From: Alkalibacter saccharofermentans DSM 14828
GTDB lineage: Bacteria; Bacillota; Clostridia; Eubacteriales; Alkalibacteraceae
Direction of reading: 5' to 3'
NCBI RefSeq assembly: GCF_900128885.1
Contig: NZ_FQTU01000006.1
Coordinates: 1 to 64,000 of the forward strand
DNA length: 64,000 nucleotides
Shown: piece after piece, positions 9,401 to 17,547 of the stretch
How positions within the stretch are numbered: the first letter of the stretch is position 1
Layout of the letters: every line of letters begins with the position of its first letter
Notes under the pieces: generated by a model
The model's input: only the letters and a program-made list of their open reading frames with translations
The model's database searches: none
Told to the model about the DNA's origin: nothing
Program-made: the position numbers and the translations under genes

Positions 9401-9898
9401 ACCACCTGCAGCTGCCTTGAGCATGATGGGATAACCGGCGATTCTAGCGAATTCCACAGCCTCTTCGTCATTCTCTATAGGCTTCTCAACGCCGGGGATA
9501 GTGGGAACTCCCACTTTATTCGCCTGGATCTTAGACTGTATCTTGTCTCCTAGCTGTTTCATCATTATATGGTTTGGCCCGATAAATACTATGCCCTCGG
9601 ACTCGCACTTTCTGGCAAATTCAGGGTTCTCAGACAGAAATCCGTAACCCGGGTGTATAGCATCTACGTTCTTCTTCTTTGCAAGGTTGATTATCTTATC
9701 CATATTAAGATAAGCATCTACCGGCCCCCTGTGATCTTCGATCAAATATGCTTCATCGGCTTTCCTTCTGAACAAAGACAGTTTATCTTCTTCAGCGTAT
9801 ATTGCAACGGTGGATATTCCAAGTTCCTGGCATGCACGTATTATTCTGATTGCTATTTCGCCTCTGTTGGCTATCAGCACTTTTTTAAACTTATTCAT
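6467..9898 (-). CDS. pyc: Pyruvate carboxylase
   Basis: Biotin enzyme converting pyruvate and bicarbonate to oxaloacetate at the cost of ATP. All domains are in one 1143-residue chain: biotin carboxylase (1-450, starting KKVLIANRGEIAIRI, with the glycine-rich loop KAAAGGGGRGMRIV), carboxyltransferase (from about 530, LLITDTTMRDAHQSLLATRV), the linker/allosteric part, and a C-terminal biotinyl domain with EAMKMET (Lys1109 carries biotin). Length is normal. A very strong aaaggagggtg site precedes ATG. It follows the aro genes with a 74-bp gap and may have its own promoter. It supplies oxaloacetate for aspartate-family synthesis. Confidence 0.97.
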   Translation of the reverse strand: MNKFKKVLIANRGEIAIRIIRACQELGISTVAIYAEEDKLSLFRRKADEAYLIEDHRGPVDAYLNMDKIINLAKKKNVDAIHPGYGFLSENPEFARKCESEGIVFIGPNHIMMKQLGDKIQSKIQANKVGVPTIPGVEKPIENDEEAVEFARIAGYPIMLKAAAGGGGRGMRIVKDEKNLLREFHSARSEAYKAFGSGEIFIEKYIENPRHIEVQILGDNYGDIVHLFERDCSIQRRHQKIIEFTPSQNITDEQRQKICEDAIKLAKSVNYRNAGTVEFLVDNSGEHYFIEMNPRIQVEHTVTELVTGIDIVQMQILIAQGHSLISEAVNIPDQNSITMRGSAIQCRITTEDPQNNFMPDTGKLEVYRTGSGNGVRLDAGNGFTGAIISPYYDSLLVKTTTYGRNFEDARRKAVRAVKEHEIEGVKTNMDFIINVLEHQDFIEGKCDTKFIDTHPELFKLENTSSHDEVRLLKFLGEKIVNETFGNKRDFDKPIIPSYDPSEKLYGTKQILDEKGPEGLVEWINKQEKLLITDTTMRDAHQSLLATRVRSRDMIKIAKATSHLAKDLFSLEMWGGATFDVSYRFLKESPWKRLTELRERIPNVLFQMLLRGSNAVGYKNYPDNLIREFVKEAAQSGIDVFRIFDSLNWLEAMEVSVDEVLKQGKVAEVSICYTGDILDKSRKKYDLEYYVRKAKEAEAMGAHILGIKDMAALLKPAAAYELVSTLKKEIKIPIHLHTHDTSGNGVATLLMASMAGVDIVDTAINGMSGLTSHPALNSIVAAVENTKRHTGMSLDDLQQISDYWTTVRDVYYEFESGLKSGTTEIYKYEIPGGQYSNIKAQVESFGLGHKFKEVKEKYIEANELFGDIVKVTPSSKVVGDMAIFMVQNELDKGNIYEKGKSMSYPDSVVDFFRGMIGQPEGGFNERLQKIVLKGETPIDVRPGTLLSDIDFEEIKKEYKESFNIEIDKKDQLAAALYPKVFREYVEYMCVNDEYMRMESDVFFHALKVGEVSQIEMASGKSFVVKLVELGKTDENGMRTVVFEVDGFRREIQIEDRKSFIAQTRDSHKQVDKNDPYQVGSSIPGTVVNVLVKEGDEVKENQPLLIIEAMKMETEIVSNTDGVVEKIYATKGQSVKSGELVIQLA

Positions 9899-9971
9899 GA
9901 TTCACCCTCCTTTAAGGTATTTTTATCATTCTAACAGAATTTATGTCTTAAAAAAAGTTCAATCTTAGATT

Positions 9972-10163
9972 TTACTTTTCCTCGTCATCTGCTTTCTCAT
10001 CTGTCTCCATCTTTATTTCCTTGTCTTCTACCACCTCATCGTAATTAAACTTTTGATCTAGAGCATTGGTATACCTGTTGCTGTAATAGATCATATGCGA
10101 GAGTTTCTTGACAAATACAAATCCAAATATAAAGATTATTCCAGTGATCGGCAGGTAATTCAT
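9972..10163 (-). CDS. Small single-pass membrane protein
   Basis: 63 residues: one hydrophobic segment at the N-terminus (about 4-18, LPITGIIFIFGFVFV), then a basic stretch and a highly acidic tail (EVVEDKEIKMETDEKADDEEK). Its ATG overlaps the stop of the chorismate mutase gene by 4 bp, and an acggagtg site is well placed, so translation is likely. No family recognised. The position between the chorismate mutase gene and pyc says nothing firm about function; it might be a membrane-tethered small protein. Confidence 0.7.
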   Translation of the reverse strand: MNYLPITGIIFIFGFVFVKKLSHMIYYSNRYTNALDQKFNYDEVVEDKEIKMETDEKADDEEK

Positions 10164-10441
10164 TTCATCACTCCGTCTATTATATCCTTTTGAAGATCTT
10201 TGCTTATATCCATAAGATTATTCAAGAACTTTTCTGTGTACTTTTTATACTCTTCAAGCCTTATCTTTTCAAGGTTCTTTTCAAGGACTTCTTTCTCCCT
10301 GTTTTCGTCAAATATCTTCATATCGTTTTCGATCTTATAGGTGGCTATAGATCTTGCAACCACCATTCTTTCCAAAAAAAGATCCAAAATCTTGTCGTCG
10401 ATTATATCTATTTTATTTCTCAATTCTTCGATGCTATACAT
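10160..10441 (-). CDS. aroQ: Chorismate mutase, AroQ type
   Basis: Converts chorismate to prephenate, the branch to phenylalanine and tyrosine. 93 residues, all helical, with the AroQ pattern: IEELRNKIDIIDDKILDLFLERM, then ARSIATYK and DENREKEVL, covering the conserved Arg, Lys and Glu positions. It is free-standing, not fused to prephenate dehydratase or DAHP synthase. A gtaggaggag site precedes the start. It follows aroC by 9 bp in the aroB-aroA-aroC run. Confidence 0.9.
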   Translation of the reverse strand: MYSIEELRNKIDIIDDKILDLFLERMVVARSIATYKIENDMKIFDENREKEVLEKNLEKIRLEEYKKYTEKFLNNLMDISKDLQKDIIDGVMK

Positions 10442-10450
10442 TTTCTCCTC

Positions 10451-11536
10451 CTACACTAGCAATAATTCCAAAAGCGCTATGGACATGCAGCTTTCAATGA
10501 CCGGAAGTGCTCTAGGAACTATGCACGGATCGTGCCTTCCCGTAACCGCAAGCTTTGCGTTTTGCTTATTTTTTATATCGATGGTATTCTGCTCTGTCGA
10601 AATAGAGGCAGTGGGCTTTATGGCCGTGGAAAAAACTACCGGCAGGCCGTTGGTGATTCCTCCAAGGATTCCACCGTTGTTGTTGCTTCTGGCTTTGATG
10701 CGGTTGTCTTCATCATAATAAAAGCTGTCATTGGCCTTTGATCCCTTCATTTTAGAGATCTCAAATCCTTTGCCGAACTCAAGCCCCTTTGTTGCAGGAA
10801 CAGAAAACACGAGATGGGCAATCTTGCTTTCTAAAGATTCGAAAAAGGGCATTCCGTGCCCTGCCGGCACGTTAAATGCCATGCATTCAATTATTCCTCC
10901 CACCGAATCCAAGCAGTTCTTGGCGTTTTCTATCGCCTCTTCCATCTTCCTGCCCTTATCTGCATCCAATACCGGTATCTTCTTGTTGGATAGGACTCCT
11001 GAAAGATCATCTGCGTCAGCATTGATATGATCCAGCTCTCTATCCTCTACATCCGAAATCCTCTTGATCCTCGACAAGATTCTTATGTCGTAATTGTCGT
11101 AGAGCATCTGCTTTGCAACTGCTCCGTAGAATACCAACGGAGCAGTAATTCTTCCGGAAAAGTGCCCGCCTCCCCTGTAGTCGTTAAAACCCTTATATCT
11201 TATGCTTCCTGTGTGGTCCGCGTGTCCCGGACGCATTATATCCTTAAGCTTGGAATAGTCTTTGGATCTGTTGTCCTGATTCCTTATTATAAACGCCAAA
11301 GGAGTTCCGGTGGTATAGCCGTTGAAAAATCCGCTTAGTATTTCAAAGGAATCGTCTTCCTTTCGTTTTGTACTATATGGATCCGCTCCCGGCTTTCTTC
11401 TGTCCATTTCTTTTTTGATAAAGTCAATGTCCAACTCTATCCCTGGTGGCAATCCGTCTATAACGCCCCCTATGGCTGCTCCGTGAGATTCACCAAACAG
11501 GGAAAACTTGACTTTATTCCCCCAGTTCGAGCTCAT
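10451..11536 (-). CDS. aroC: Chorismate synthase
   Basis: Last step of the shikimate pathway: EPSP to chorismate, using reduced FMN. 361 residues. Family signatures are present: FGESHGAAIGGVIDG near the N-terminus, RPGHADHTGSIRY, DYRGGGHFSGR and the C-terminal VTGRHDPCIVPRALPV. It overlaps aroA by 23 bp, so the two are co-translated. No flavin reductase domain is attached, so this should be a monofunctional enzyme that needs an external flavin reductase. Confidence 0.96.
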   Translation of the reverse strand: MSSNWGNKVKFSLFGESHGAAIGGVIDGLPPGIELDIDFIKKEMDRRKPGADPYSTKRKEDDSFEILSGFFNGYTTGTPLAFIIRNQDNRSKDYSKLKDIMRPGHADHTGSIRYKGFNDYRGGGHFSGRITAPLVFYGAVAKQMLYDNYDIRILSRIKRISDVEDRELDHINADADDLSGVLSNKKIPVLDADKGRKMEEAIENAKNCLDSVGGIIECMAFNVPAGHGMPFFESLESKIAHLVFSVPATKGLEFGKGFEISKMKGSKANDSFYYDEDNRIKARSNNNGGILGGITNGLPVVFSTAIKPTASISTEQNTIDIKNKQNAKLAVTGRHDPCIVPRALPVIESCMSIALLELLLV

Positions 11537-12815
11537 TTATTACCCCTCCCAAGCTGACGAAATCCTCCCAGAATTTCGGATAAGATTTGTTGACGCTTTG
11601 CGCATTTCTGATGACTACTTTTTCTTCGCATTTTATCGAAGCTACAGCAGCAGCCATCGCTATCCTGTGATCATTGAAACTGTCCACCTCTCCGCCCTTG
11701 AGCTTGCCTCTTCCCTTTATGACAAGACCATCTGTATATTGGGCTATATCCGCTCCTAAAGTAGAAAGCACCTGGGTTATCGCGTCCAACCTGTCCGATT
11801 CCTTGATCCTGAGTCTCTTGGCGTTTACAACCTCTGTCATCCCGCTGCTTAAAGCTGCCAGCACGCTTACAATGGGAACCAAGTCGGGGCATTGGGAAGC
11901 ATCCACTGTAGTGCCGTTTGTGTCGCTTCTAGATGTCTTATAGCCCAGGATCAGCTTCTCGATGTTACCGCCCATTTTTTTTATTATGTCTACTATTACC
12001 TTGTCACCCTGCAAAGAGCTGAACTTCAAATCGTTGCTATAAATCTCTCCCCCGAGGATTCCAGCCGTAAGCCAAAATGCGGCTTGAGAAAAATCTCCCT
12101 CAACGCTGTAGTCGGCGCTTGTATATTCCTGGGAACCCTTGATGATAAATTCCCTGTAATCCTTGTTTATTATATCGATCCCAAATCGGTTTAGCATCTC
12201 TATTGTCATGTCCACATACGGCTTGGACTCAAGTTCAGTAGTTATCACAAGCTTGGAATCTCCCTTTAAAAGCGGAAGGGCAAATAGCAGTCCTGTAATG
12301 AACTGAGAGCTCACATCCCCATCCATGCTGTACTCTCCAGAACTTAGAGATCCTTTGATCGTAAGCGGCAGTTCCCCGTACTTATTGGTGTAGTAAACCT
12401 TCTTTTGGTCGAAAATGTCGTAATATGCATCTAGAGGCCTGCTTATGAGTCTTCCTCTTCCAGTCACCGTTACTGTTTCATCCAGTAACGCCAGCAAAGG
12501 GATTATGAACCTGATCGTAGATCCGGATTCGCCGCAGTCTATTTTGTCGTTTTTCAGTTTCATCCTGCCCGCACCTTGAATCCTCAAATTATAGATCTCT
12601 TTTTTTTCATCCACTGCCTTGTATTTAATCTTTGCACCCAAAGATTCCATAGCTTCGCACGTAGCTTTAATATCCTCTGACAACAAAACATTTTTAATGT
12701 TGCTTATCCCCCCGCTCAGAGCTGCACAGAAAATGCTTCTATGGCTCATGCTCTTCGAAGGTGGTATGTTTACGGTACCTCTTAAGGTAGATGGTGTTAT
12801 TTCAACAATCTTCAT
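11514..12815 (-). CDS. aroA: 3-phosphoshikimate 1-carboxyvinyltransferase (EPSP synthase)
   Basis: Joins phosphoenolpyruvate to shikimate-3-phosphate. 433 residues with the N-terminal PPSKSMSHR substrate motif, GESGSTIRF in the first domain, and RIKESDR and FNDHRIAMAAAVA in the second. The aaaggag site sits upstream of ATG 12815. It lies 13 bp after aroB and overlaps aroC. Genes for dehydroquinase, shikimate dehydrogenase and shikimate kinase are not in this window. Confidence 0.96.
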   Translation of the reverse strand: MKIVEITPSTLRGTVNIPPSKSMSHRSIFCAALSGGISNIKNVLLSEDIKATCEAMESLGAKIKYKAVDEKKEIYNLRIQGAGRMKLKNDKIDCGESGSTIRFIIPLLALLDETVTVTGRGRLISRPLDAYYDIFDQKKVYYTNKYGELPLTIKGSLSSGEYSMDGDVSSQFITGLLFALPLLKGDSKLVITTELESKPYVDMTIEMLNRFGIDIINKDYREFIIKGSQEYTSADYSVEGDFSQAAFWLTAGILGGEIYSNDLKFSSLQGDKVIVDIIKKMGGNIEKLILGYKTSRSDTNGTTVDASQCPDLVPIVSVLAALSSGMTEVVNAKRLRIKESDRLDAITQVLSTLGADIAQYTDGLVIKGRGKLKGGEVDSFNDHRIAMAAAVASIKCEEKVVIRNAQSVNKSYPKFWEDFVSLGGVINELELGE

Positions 12816-12828
12816 ATGGTATTCTCCT

Positions 12829-13893
12829 TTATATGATAAACTCGATAAGCTGGTTTCTATCCATTTTTACCAACACGGCTTCTCCTATTTCCTTTAACAG
12901 AACTAGGGTTATTTTGTCTCCACTGAACTTTTTATCCCTGAAGAGTATCTCCTCGACCTTGTCCTGCTCAAGATACGGCATAGTATAAGGCAGGTCGTTT
13001 TTCTCCAAGATGCTTTTTATCTTGTCGGCAGTGCCTTTTTTTGTTATGCCTTTCTTCTCACTTTTAACGGTGATATGATACATGCCGATGGCAACAGCTT
13101 CTCCATGGGAGAATTTTTGGTAGTTGAAGTACGCCTCCAAGACATGTCCAATGGTATGTCCAAAATTAAGTATCTTTCTCAGACCACCTTCACGCTCGTC
13201 TTCTTCCGTTACTTCTTTTTTGATAGCACAGCATCTATGTATTATTTCAGCAAGACCATTTTTTATCTCATTTCCCCGATCGTAATACAGCCGGTTGAAA
13301 AGATCCTTGTCGTAAATACATCCGTATTTGATCACCTCTGCCATGCCCTCGCTGAAGTTCCTCTTTGGGAGCGTCTTGATTACATTTGGGTCTACGATGA
13401 CCGCTTGCGGCTGATAGAAGCTTCCTACGAGGTTCTTTCCCTTGCTGAGATTTACTCCCACTTTACCGCCTACGCTGCTGTCCACTTGAGCCAACAGCGT
13501 TGTAGGCACTTGAATGAAATCTATGCCTCTTAAATATGTAGATGCGCAAAATCCGGCCAAATCCCCTACGACGCCTCCTCCCAAAGCCACCACCAAGTCA
13601 GATCGGGTCATATTGTACTCGGAAAAGTGATGGTATATCTCTTCTGCCTTAGCTAAGCTCTTGCTATGTTCACCCGGGGCAATGACCAGTTCATGTACTT
13701 TGCATCCTGCCTGGGATATCTGCTTGCTTATATGTTTCAAATACAGGGGAGCTACATTGGCATCGGTAATTATCACTGCTTTTTCGTACCTGAAAAATGT
13801 ATCATTATATCTCTCCAGCTCCTCTAAAACTCCATTTTCCACATCAATCGTATAGCGATAATCCCTGTGCAGTTCGACTTTAATACCTTCCAT
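12829..13893 (-). CDS. aroB: 3-dehydroquinate synthase
   Basis: Second step of the shikimate pathway, cyclising DAHP with bound NAD and a divalent metal. 354 residues. Shows GGGVVGDLAGFCA, QVPTTLLAQVDSSVGGKVGVN, and the metal-binding KYGCIYD, NFGHTIGHVLEA and SHGEAVAIGM motifs. A caggaggag site precedes the ATG. First gene of aroB-aroA-aroC-aroQ, with a TATAAT -10 about 35 bases before the start. Confidence 0.96.
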   Translation of the reverse strand: MEGIKVELHRDYRYTIDVENGVLEELERYNDTFFRYEKAVIITDANVAPLYLKHISKQISQAGCKVHELVIAPGEHSKSLAKAEEIYHHFSEYNMTRSDLVVALGGGVVGDLAGFCASTYLRGIDFIQVPTTLLAQVDSSVGGKVGVNLSKGKNLVGSFYQPQAVIVDPNVIKTLPKRNFSEGMAEVIKYGCIYDKDLFNRLYYDRGNEIKNGLAEIIHRCCAIKKEVTEEDEREGGLRKILNFGHTIGHVLEAYFNYQKFSHGEAVAIGMYHITVKSEKKGITKKGTADKIKSILEKNDLPYTMPYLEQDKVEEILFRDKKFSGDKITLVLLKEIGEAVLVKMDRNQLIEFII

Positions 13894-13926
13894 ACACGAC
13901 TCCTCCTGACAAATGTTTTAATAAAT

Positions 13927-13932
13927 ATTATA
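13927..13932 (-). promoter_or_regulatory. Candidate -10 box of the aro operon
   Basis: TATAAT on the minus strand, 34 bases before the aroB ATG and preceded by tgtga. The best -35 (TTTACC, 18-bp spacer) is weak. It lies in the 80-bp gap after nupQ. No terminator was seen in that gap, so read-through from the nucleoside transporter genes is possible. Confidence 0.45.
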
Positions 13933-13973
13933 TCACATGTATAAGCTTAAGGTAAAATCTCAAGCTCGCATTT

Positions 13974-14906
13974 TTATCTTTCTTCTCTAAAATATGCTCG
14001 ACCTATCGATGAAGGCGCCTTGTTTTCCTTGCTTTTCTTCATGGACATGAGCACAAGAACCAGTATCGTCGCAACGTATGGCAGCATGTTTATTATATAG
14101 ATCGGAACTGGCAAGGCAAACTTCTGAAGCCTAAATCCAATTATATCAAGACCTCCGAAAAAGTAAGCCCCTGCAACCGCGCGGTAAGGGTTCCACACAG
14201 CAAATATGACCAACGCCACGGCGATCCAGCCCTTTCCTGCAGTGATGTTTTCCTGCCATACAGGTATGTAGGCCAGGGATAAAAATGCTCCGCCGATTCC
14301 CGACATGGCTCCTCCCAAAGTGATGTAGAAATACTTGTATCTGCTAACCCCTATGCCGCTGGCATCAGCTGCCGCTGGATTCTCCCCTACCATTTTAAGG
14401 TTAAGCCCGTATTTTGTCTTATATAACAAAATGCCCAAAATAAGAACGCTTAGATAAGACAAGTACACCAATGGGCTCTGCTTGAAGAAGATCTCTCCCA
14501 ATACCGGTATCTCACTTAAAATCGGAAATGAAACTTTTGCAAATACACTGGTCACGCTTTCCGGCAATTTGTAACCGACATAGCTGCTCCCTACAAAGCT
14601 GGCATATCCTGTGCCAAATATAGTAAGAGTCAGTCCGGTTACCTCTTGATTTCCCTTTAATGTGACAGTTATGAATGCGTACACCAAGGCTCCCACCATG
14701 CCTGCAAGAGCAGCTCCCATCAATGCTAAAAACGGATTGGCCGTCCCATATCCTACGGCAAACCCCGTCACCGCTCCCATCAGCATCATGCCTTCGAGCC
14801 CTAGATTCAAATTGCCTACCTTTTGACTGAATATCTCACCTACAGTGGCAAATAAAAGCGGGGTTCCTGCCTGAACAACGGCACTTAAAAAAGATATCAC
14901 ATTCAT
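13974..14906 (-). CDS. nupQ: Nucleoside ABC transporter permease (NupQ-like)
   Basis: Inner-membrane permease of the BPD_transp_2 family, about 310 residues and mostly hydrophobic. Family motifs: FSQKVGNLNLGLEGMMLMGA near the N-terminus, and GENPAAADASGI with GLGGAMSGIGGA-like sequence (TLGGAMSGIGGAFLS) in the middle. Its ATG overlaps the stop of the partner permease by 4 bp. With the BmpA lipoprotein and the double ATPase it forms an importer of the nucleoside (guanosine/inosine) type. Confidence 0.9.
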   Translation of the reverse strand: MNVISFLSAVVQAGTPLLFATVGEIFSQKVGNLNLGLEGMMLMGAVTGFAVGYGTANPFLALMGAALAGMVGALVYAFITVTLKGNQEVTGLTLTIFGTGYASFVGSSYVGYKLPESVTSVFAKVSFPILSEIPVLGEIFFKQSPLVYLSYLSVLILGILLYKTKYGLNLKMVGENPAAADASGIGVSRYKYFYITLGGAMSGIGGAFLSLAYIPVWQENITAGKGWIAVALVIFAVWNPYRAVAGAYFFGGLDIIGFRLQKFALPVPIYIINMLPYVATILVLVLMSMKKSKENKAPSSIGRAYFREER

Positions 14907-15967
14907 TTCAAATCTCCTCCCGCCTTTTTAACCCAAACAACTTTATATCTTAGAAAAAACTCGCTTGCCAAAACAAAGAACAAAATCAGCGCCTGCAGTA
15001 TCTCTGCTGCAGATGCTGGTATTTGATACGCAGTCTGTATGAACGACCCCCCCTGACGGAGCATGGCAAAGAGAAATGACACTACCCCCACCATGATAGG
15101 ATTTAGTCCCGACAGCCATGCCGTTATTATAGCCGTAAAGCCAACCCCTCCGGTTAGATCTACTGATAAGGTTCCGCTTATTCCGGATGCCTGTATCATG
15201 CCAACAAGCCCAGATACGGCACCGCTCAAAAACATGGTTTTCAAGATGACCCTCTTTATATCTATGCCCGCATACCTAGCCGTATCTTCACTCTCGCCGA
15301 TTACCGCAATTTCGTATCCGGTTTTCGTATGGTTAAGGTACATATGAATCAAATATATGAGTATCAAAGCGACTATCCAGCCCACATGTATGTCAAAGAT
15401 TTTAGGCAGCAGAGCGCTTTGTTCAAAGCTTGCTATCTTGGGAAATCCCATGGCACTAGGATCCTTCCACAGGCTATATTGGAGGTAGGTTACCCACCTC
15501 AACGCTATATAGTTGAGCATCAGCGTAAACAATGTTTCATTCGTCCCAAATTTAGCCTTGAACCATGCAGGGACAATCAACCAGACGCCTCCCATGGCCA
15601 TCGCCGCCCCAGCCATCAATGTCAATAAAACAGGCTTAGGAAGGTGGGAAAAATTTAGCGCCAGATATGCCGCTGCAAATCCTCCCATGAATATTTGGCC
15701 TTCGGCCCCAATATTCCAAAATCGCATTTTAAATGCTATCATTACTCCCAGAGAAGTTATCAGCAGCGGAATAGCTATATTTACTGTTTCTCTAAATCTA
15801 AAAAACGACCCCAAGCCTCCTTGTACCATGGATACATATATCCTTAAAGGATTCTCTCCTAAAACCACCAAAAACAGTCCTCCGAACACCAAGGCTCCGA
15901 AAACAGCGCCAAGCCTCACCAAGGCGATCTGATTCTTGTTCAATTCGCTTCTTTTTGCTATCCTCAT
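14903..15967 (-). CDS. nupP: Nucleoside ABC transporter permease (NupP-like)
   Basis: 354-residue permease, paralogous to nupQ, with a first membrane segment at about 17-40 and the family motif FKMRFWNIGAEGQIFMGGFAA. A second motif, VIGESEDTARYAGID, corresponds to the cytoplasmic loop that contacts the ATPase. The start shares one base with the nupO stop (TGATG) and the end overlaps nupQ, so the three genes are translated as a block. Confidence 0.9.
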   Translation of the reverse strand: MRIAKRSELNKNQIALVRLGAVFGALVFGGLFLVVLGENPLRIYVSMVQGGLGSFFRFRETVNIAIPLLITSLGVMIAFKMRFWNIGAEGQIFMGGFAAAYLALNFSHLPKPVLLTLMAGAAMAMGGVWLIVPAWFKAKFGTNETLFTLMLNYIALRWVTYLQYSLWKDPSAMGFPKIASFEQSALLPKIFDIHVGWIVALILIYLIHMYLNHTKTGYEIAVIGESEDTARYAGIDIKRVILKTMFLSGAVSGLVGMIQASGISGTLSVDLTGGVGFTAIITAWLSGLNPIMVGVVSFLFAMLRQGGSFIQTAYQIPASAAEILQALILFFVLASEFFLRYKVVWVKKAGGDLK

Positions 15968-17484
15968 CAGATCACCTCCTCTTTATGAGCGCCGGACATC
16001 ATCAAGCCTATTTTTTCCCTGTCTGCTTCTTTTGCATCCACTATCCCGGTGATTTCTCCGTTGCACATTACCAAAATCCTGTCGCAAAGCTCTAATAGCA
16101 CATCTAGGTCCTCTCCTACGTACAATACCGCCGTATCCTTCATTTTCTGTTTATTTAGAAGATCATATATCAAATAGGAAGAGCCTATATCAAGCCCTCT
16201 CGTCGGATATGCAGTGATGATCACGTGTGGATTGGATTCTATCTCACGTCCCAATAAAACCTTTTGGATATTTCCCCCTGACAACAGTCGTACAGGGTGC
16301 GCATCTGTGCTCGGGGTGGATATATTGAGCTTCTCCACTATCTTTTGTGCCTTTTCTTTGGAAGGCTTCCTGGTAATAATGAGACCTTCCTGTTTTTGAT
16401 ATTCTTTAAGAAGGATGTTGTCCACTATGTTCATGGATGCCACCAAACCCATGCCCAACCGGTCTTCAGGAACAAAGCTCATGCTTATGCCCATTCTTAT
16501 TATTTCTCTGGGGTTCTTCCCAAGAAGACTTTCCCCTTCGTATATGATATCTCCATTAGTTACAGGGTAAAGTCCTGCAAGTGTTTCGCAAAGTTCTTTC
16601 TGTCCGCTTCCGGCGATTCCTGCGACACCCAATATCTCCCCTGTGAACATACTGAAATTCAAATTTTTCAAAGCCTCCGTCTTGTCGCTTTTCAGCGCTG
16701 TCAAGTTCACTACCTTCAAAACTTCTCTTTGAGTTCCTCTAGGGGGTCTCTCTATTGATAAATCCACAGCTTTGCCTACCATCATTTTTGTCAATTCCAT
16801 GGTATTCGTCTTATCCTTGTCAACAGTCCCTATATTCCGTCCTTTTCGAAGAACTGTTATGACATCGCTGATCTCCATGACTTCATTAAGCTTATGTGTT
16901 ATTATAACCACAGCGCAGCCCAGCTTTGTCATGTTTCTGATAATATCAAACAGCTTTTCCGTCTCTTGGGGAGTAAGCACAGCTGTAGGTTCATCCAAAA
17001 TCAAAACATCCGCTCCTCTGTAGAGCACCTTGAGTATTTCAACTCTTTGTTTCTCCGCTACTGACATGTCGTATATTTTTTTATCCGGATCTATCTCCAG
17101 TCCGTATTTTACGGATATGTCCCTTATTTTTTTGCTAAGCTCTGCACCTTTTACAAAAAAGCTCTTTTCGTAGCCCGCAATTATATTTTCCTTTGCTGTC
17201 ATTACTTCAACCAGCTTAAAATGCTGATGTATCATTCCTACCCCTAGATTTATAGCATCTTTGGGGGAGTTTAACGAAACATCCTTGTCTTTGATGGATA
17301 TTTTCCCTTCATCGGGAGTATAGATTCCAGCCAATATGTTCATCAGAGAGCTTTTCCCCGCTCCGTTTTCTCCTAAAAGAGAGTGGACTTCTCCTCTTCT
17401 CAAGGTCAGACCCACGCCGTCAAGAGCCTTGACCTTGCCAAACGTTTTTGATATTTCTTTCATCCCTACCAATATCTCGCTCAT
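15967..17484 (-). CDS. nupO: Nucleoside ABC transporter ATPase (NupO-like)
   Basis: 505 residues with two ABC domains in tandem. The first has a good Walker A (LGENGAGKSSLMN, about 36-48), a degenerate signature (SVAEKQRVEI) and Walker B LILDEPTA. The second has a changed Walker A (GIAGSGQKELCE) and LLSGGNIQK as signature. This asymmetry is normal in the sugar/nucleoside subfamily and is not decay. It powers the nupP/nupQ pore. The gene follows bmpA after a 63-bp gap that carries a hairpin. Confidence 0.92.
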   Translation of the reverse strand: MSEILVGMKEISKTFGKVKALDGVGLTLRRGEVHSLLGENGAGKSSLMNILAGIYTPDEGKISIKDKDVSLNSPKDAINLGVGMIHQHFKLVEVMTAKENIIAGYEKSFFVKGAELSKKIRDISVKYGLEIDPDKKIYDMSVAEKQRVEILKVLYRGADVLILDEPTAVLTPQETEKLFDIIRNMTKLGCAVVIITHKLNEVMEISDVITVLRKGRNIGTVDKDKTNTMELTKMMVGKAVDLSIERPPRGTQREVLKVVNLTALKSDKTEALKNLNFSMFTGEILGVAGIAGSGQKELCETLAGLYPVTNGDIIYEGESLLGKNPREIIRMGISMSFVPEDRLGMGLVASMNIVDNILLKEYQKQEGLIITRKPSKEKAQKIVEKLNISTPSTDAHPVRLLSGGNIQKVLLGREIESNPHVIITAYPTRGLDIGSSYLIYDLLNKQKMKDTAVLYVGEDLDVLLELCDRILVMCNGEITGIVDAKEADREKIGLMMSGAHKEEVI

Positions 17485-17492
17485 TTATACCA

Positions 17493-17534
17493 CCTTTGTT
17501 AAACAAAGGGACAAGTTTGACCTTGCCCCTTTGT
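17493..17534 (-). terminator. Hairpins between bmpA and nupO (partial terminator or processing site)
   Basis: Two overlapping palindromes in the bmpA-nupO gap: ctttgttaaacaaag (17,493-17,507) and acaaaggg with cccctttgt (17,503-17,534). They share a segment, so only one can form at a time. The T run after the larger hairpin is short, which suits partial termination or 3'-end protection and would leave more bmpA than nupO mRNA. Inference from structure only. Confidence 0.5.
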
Positions 17535-17547
17535 GATTTCTTAGTCT

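Noticed and set aside
15967..17484. Second ABC domain of nupO as a decayed gene
   Set aside because: The changed Walker A is normal for the second domain in this transporter subfamily.
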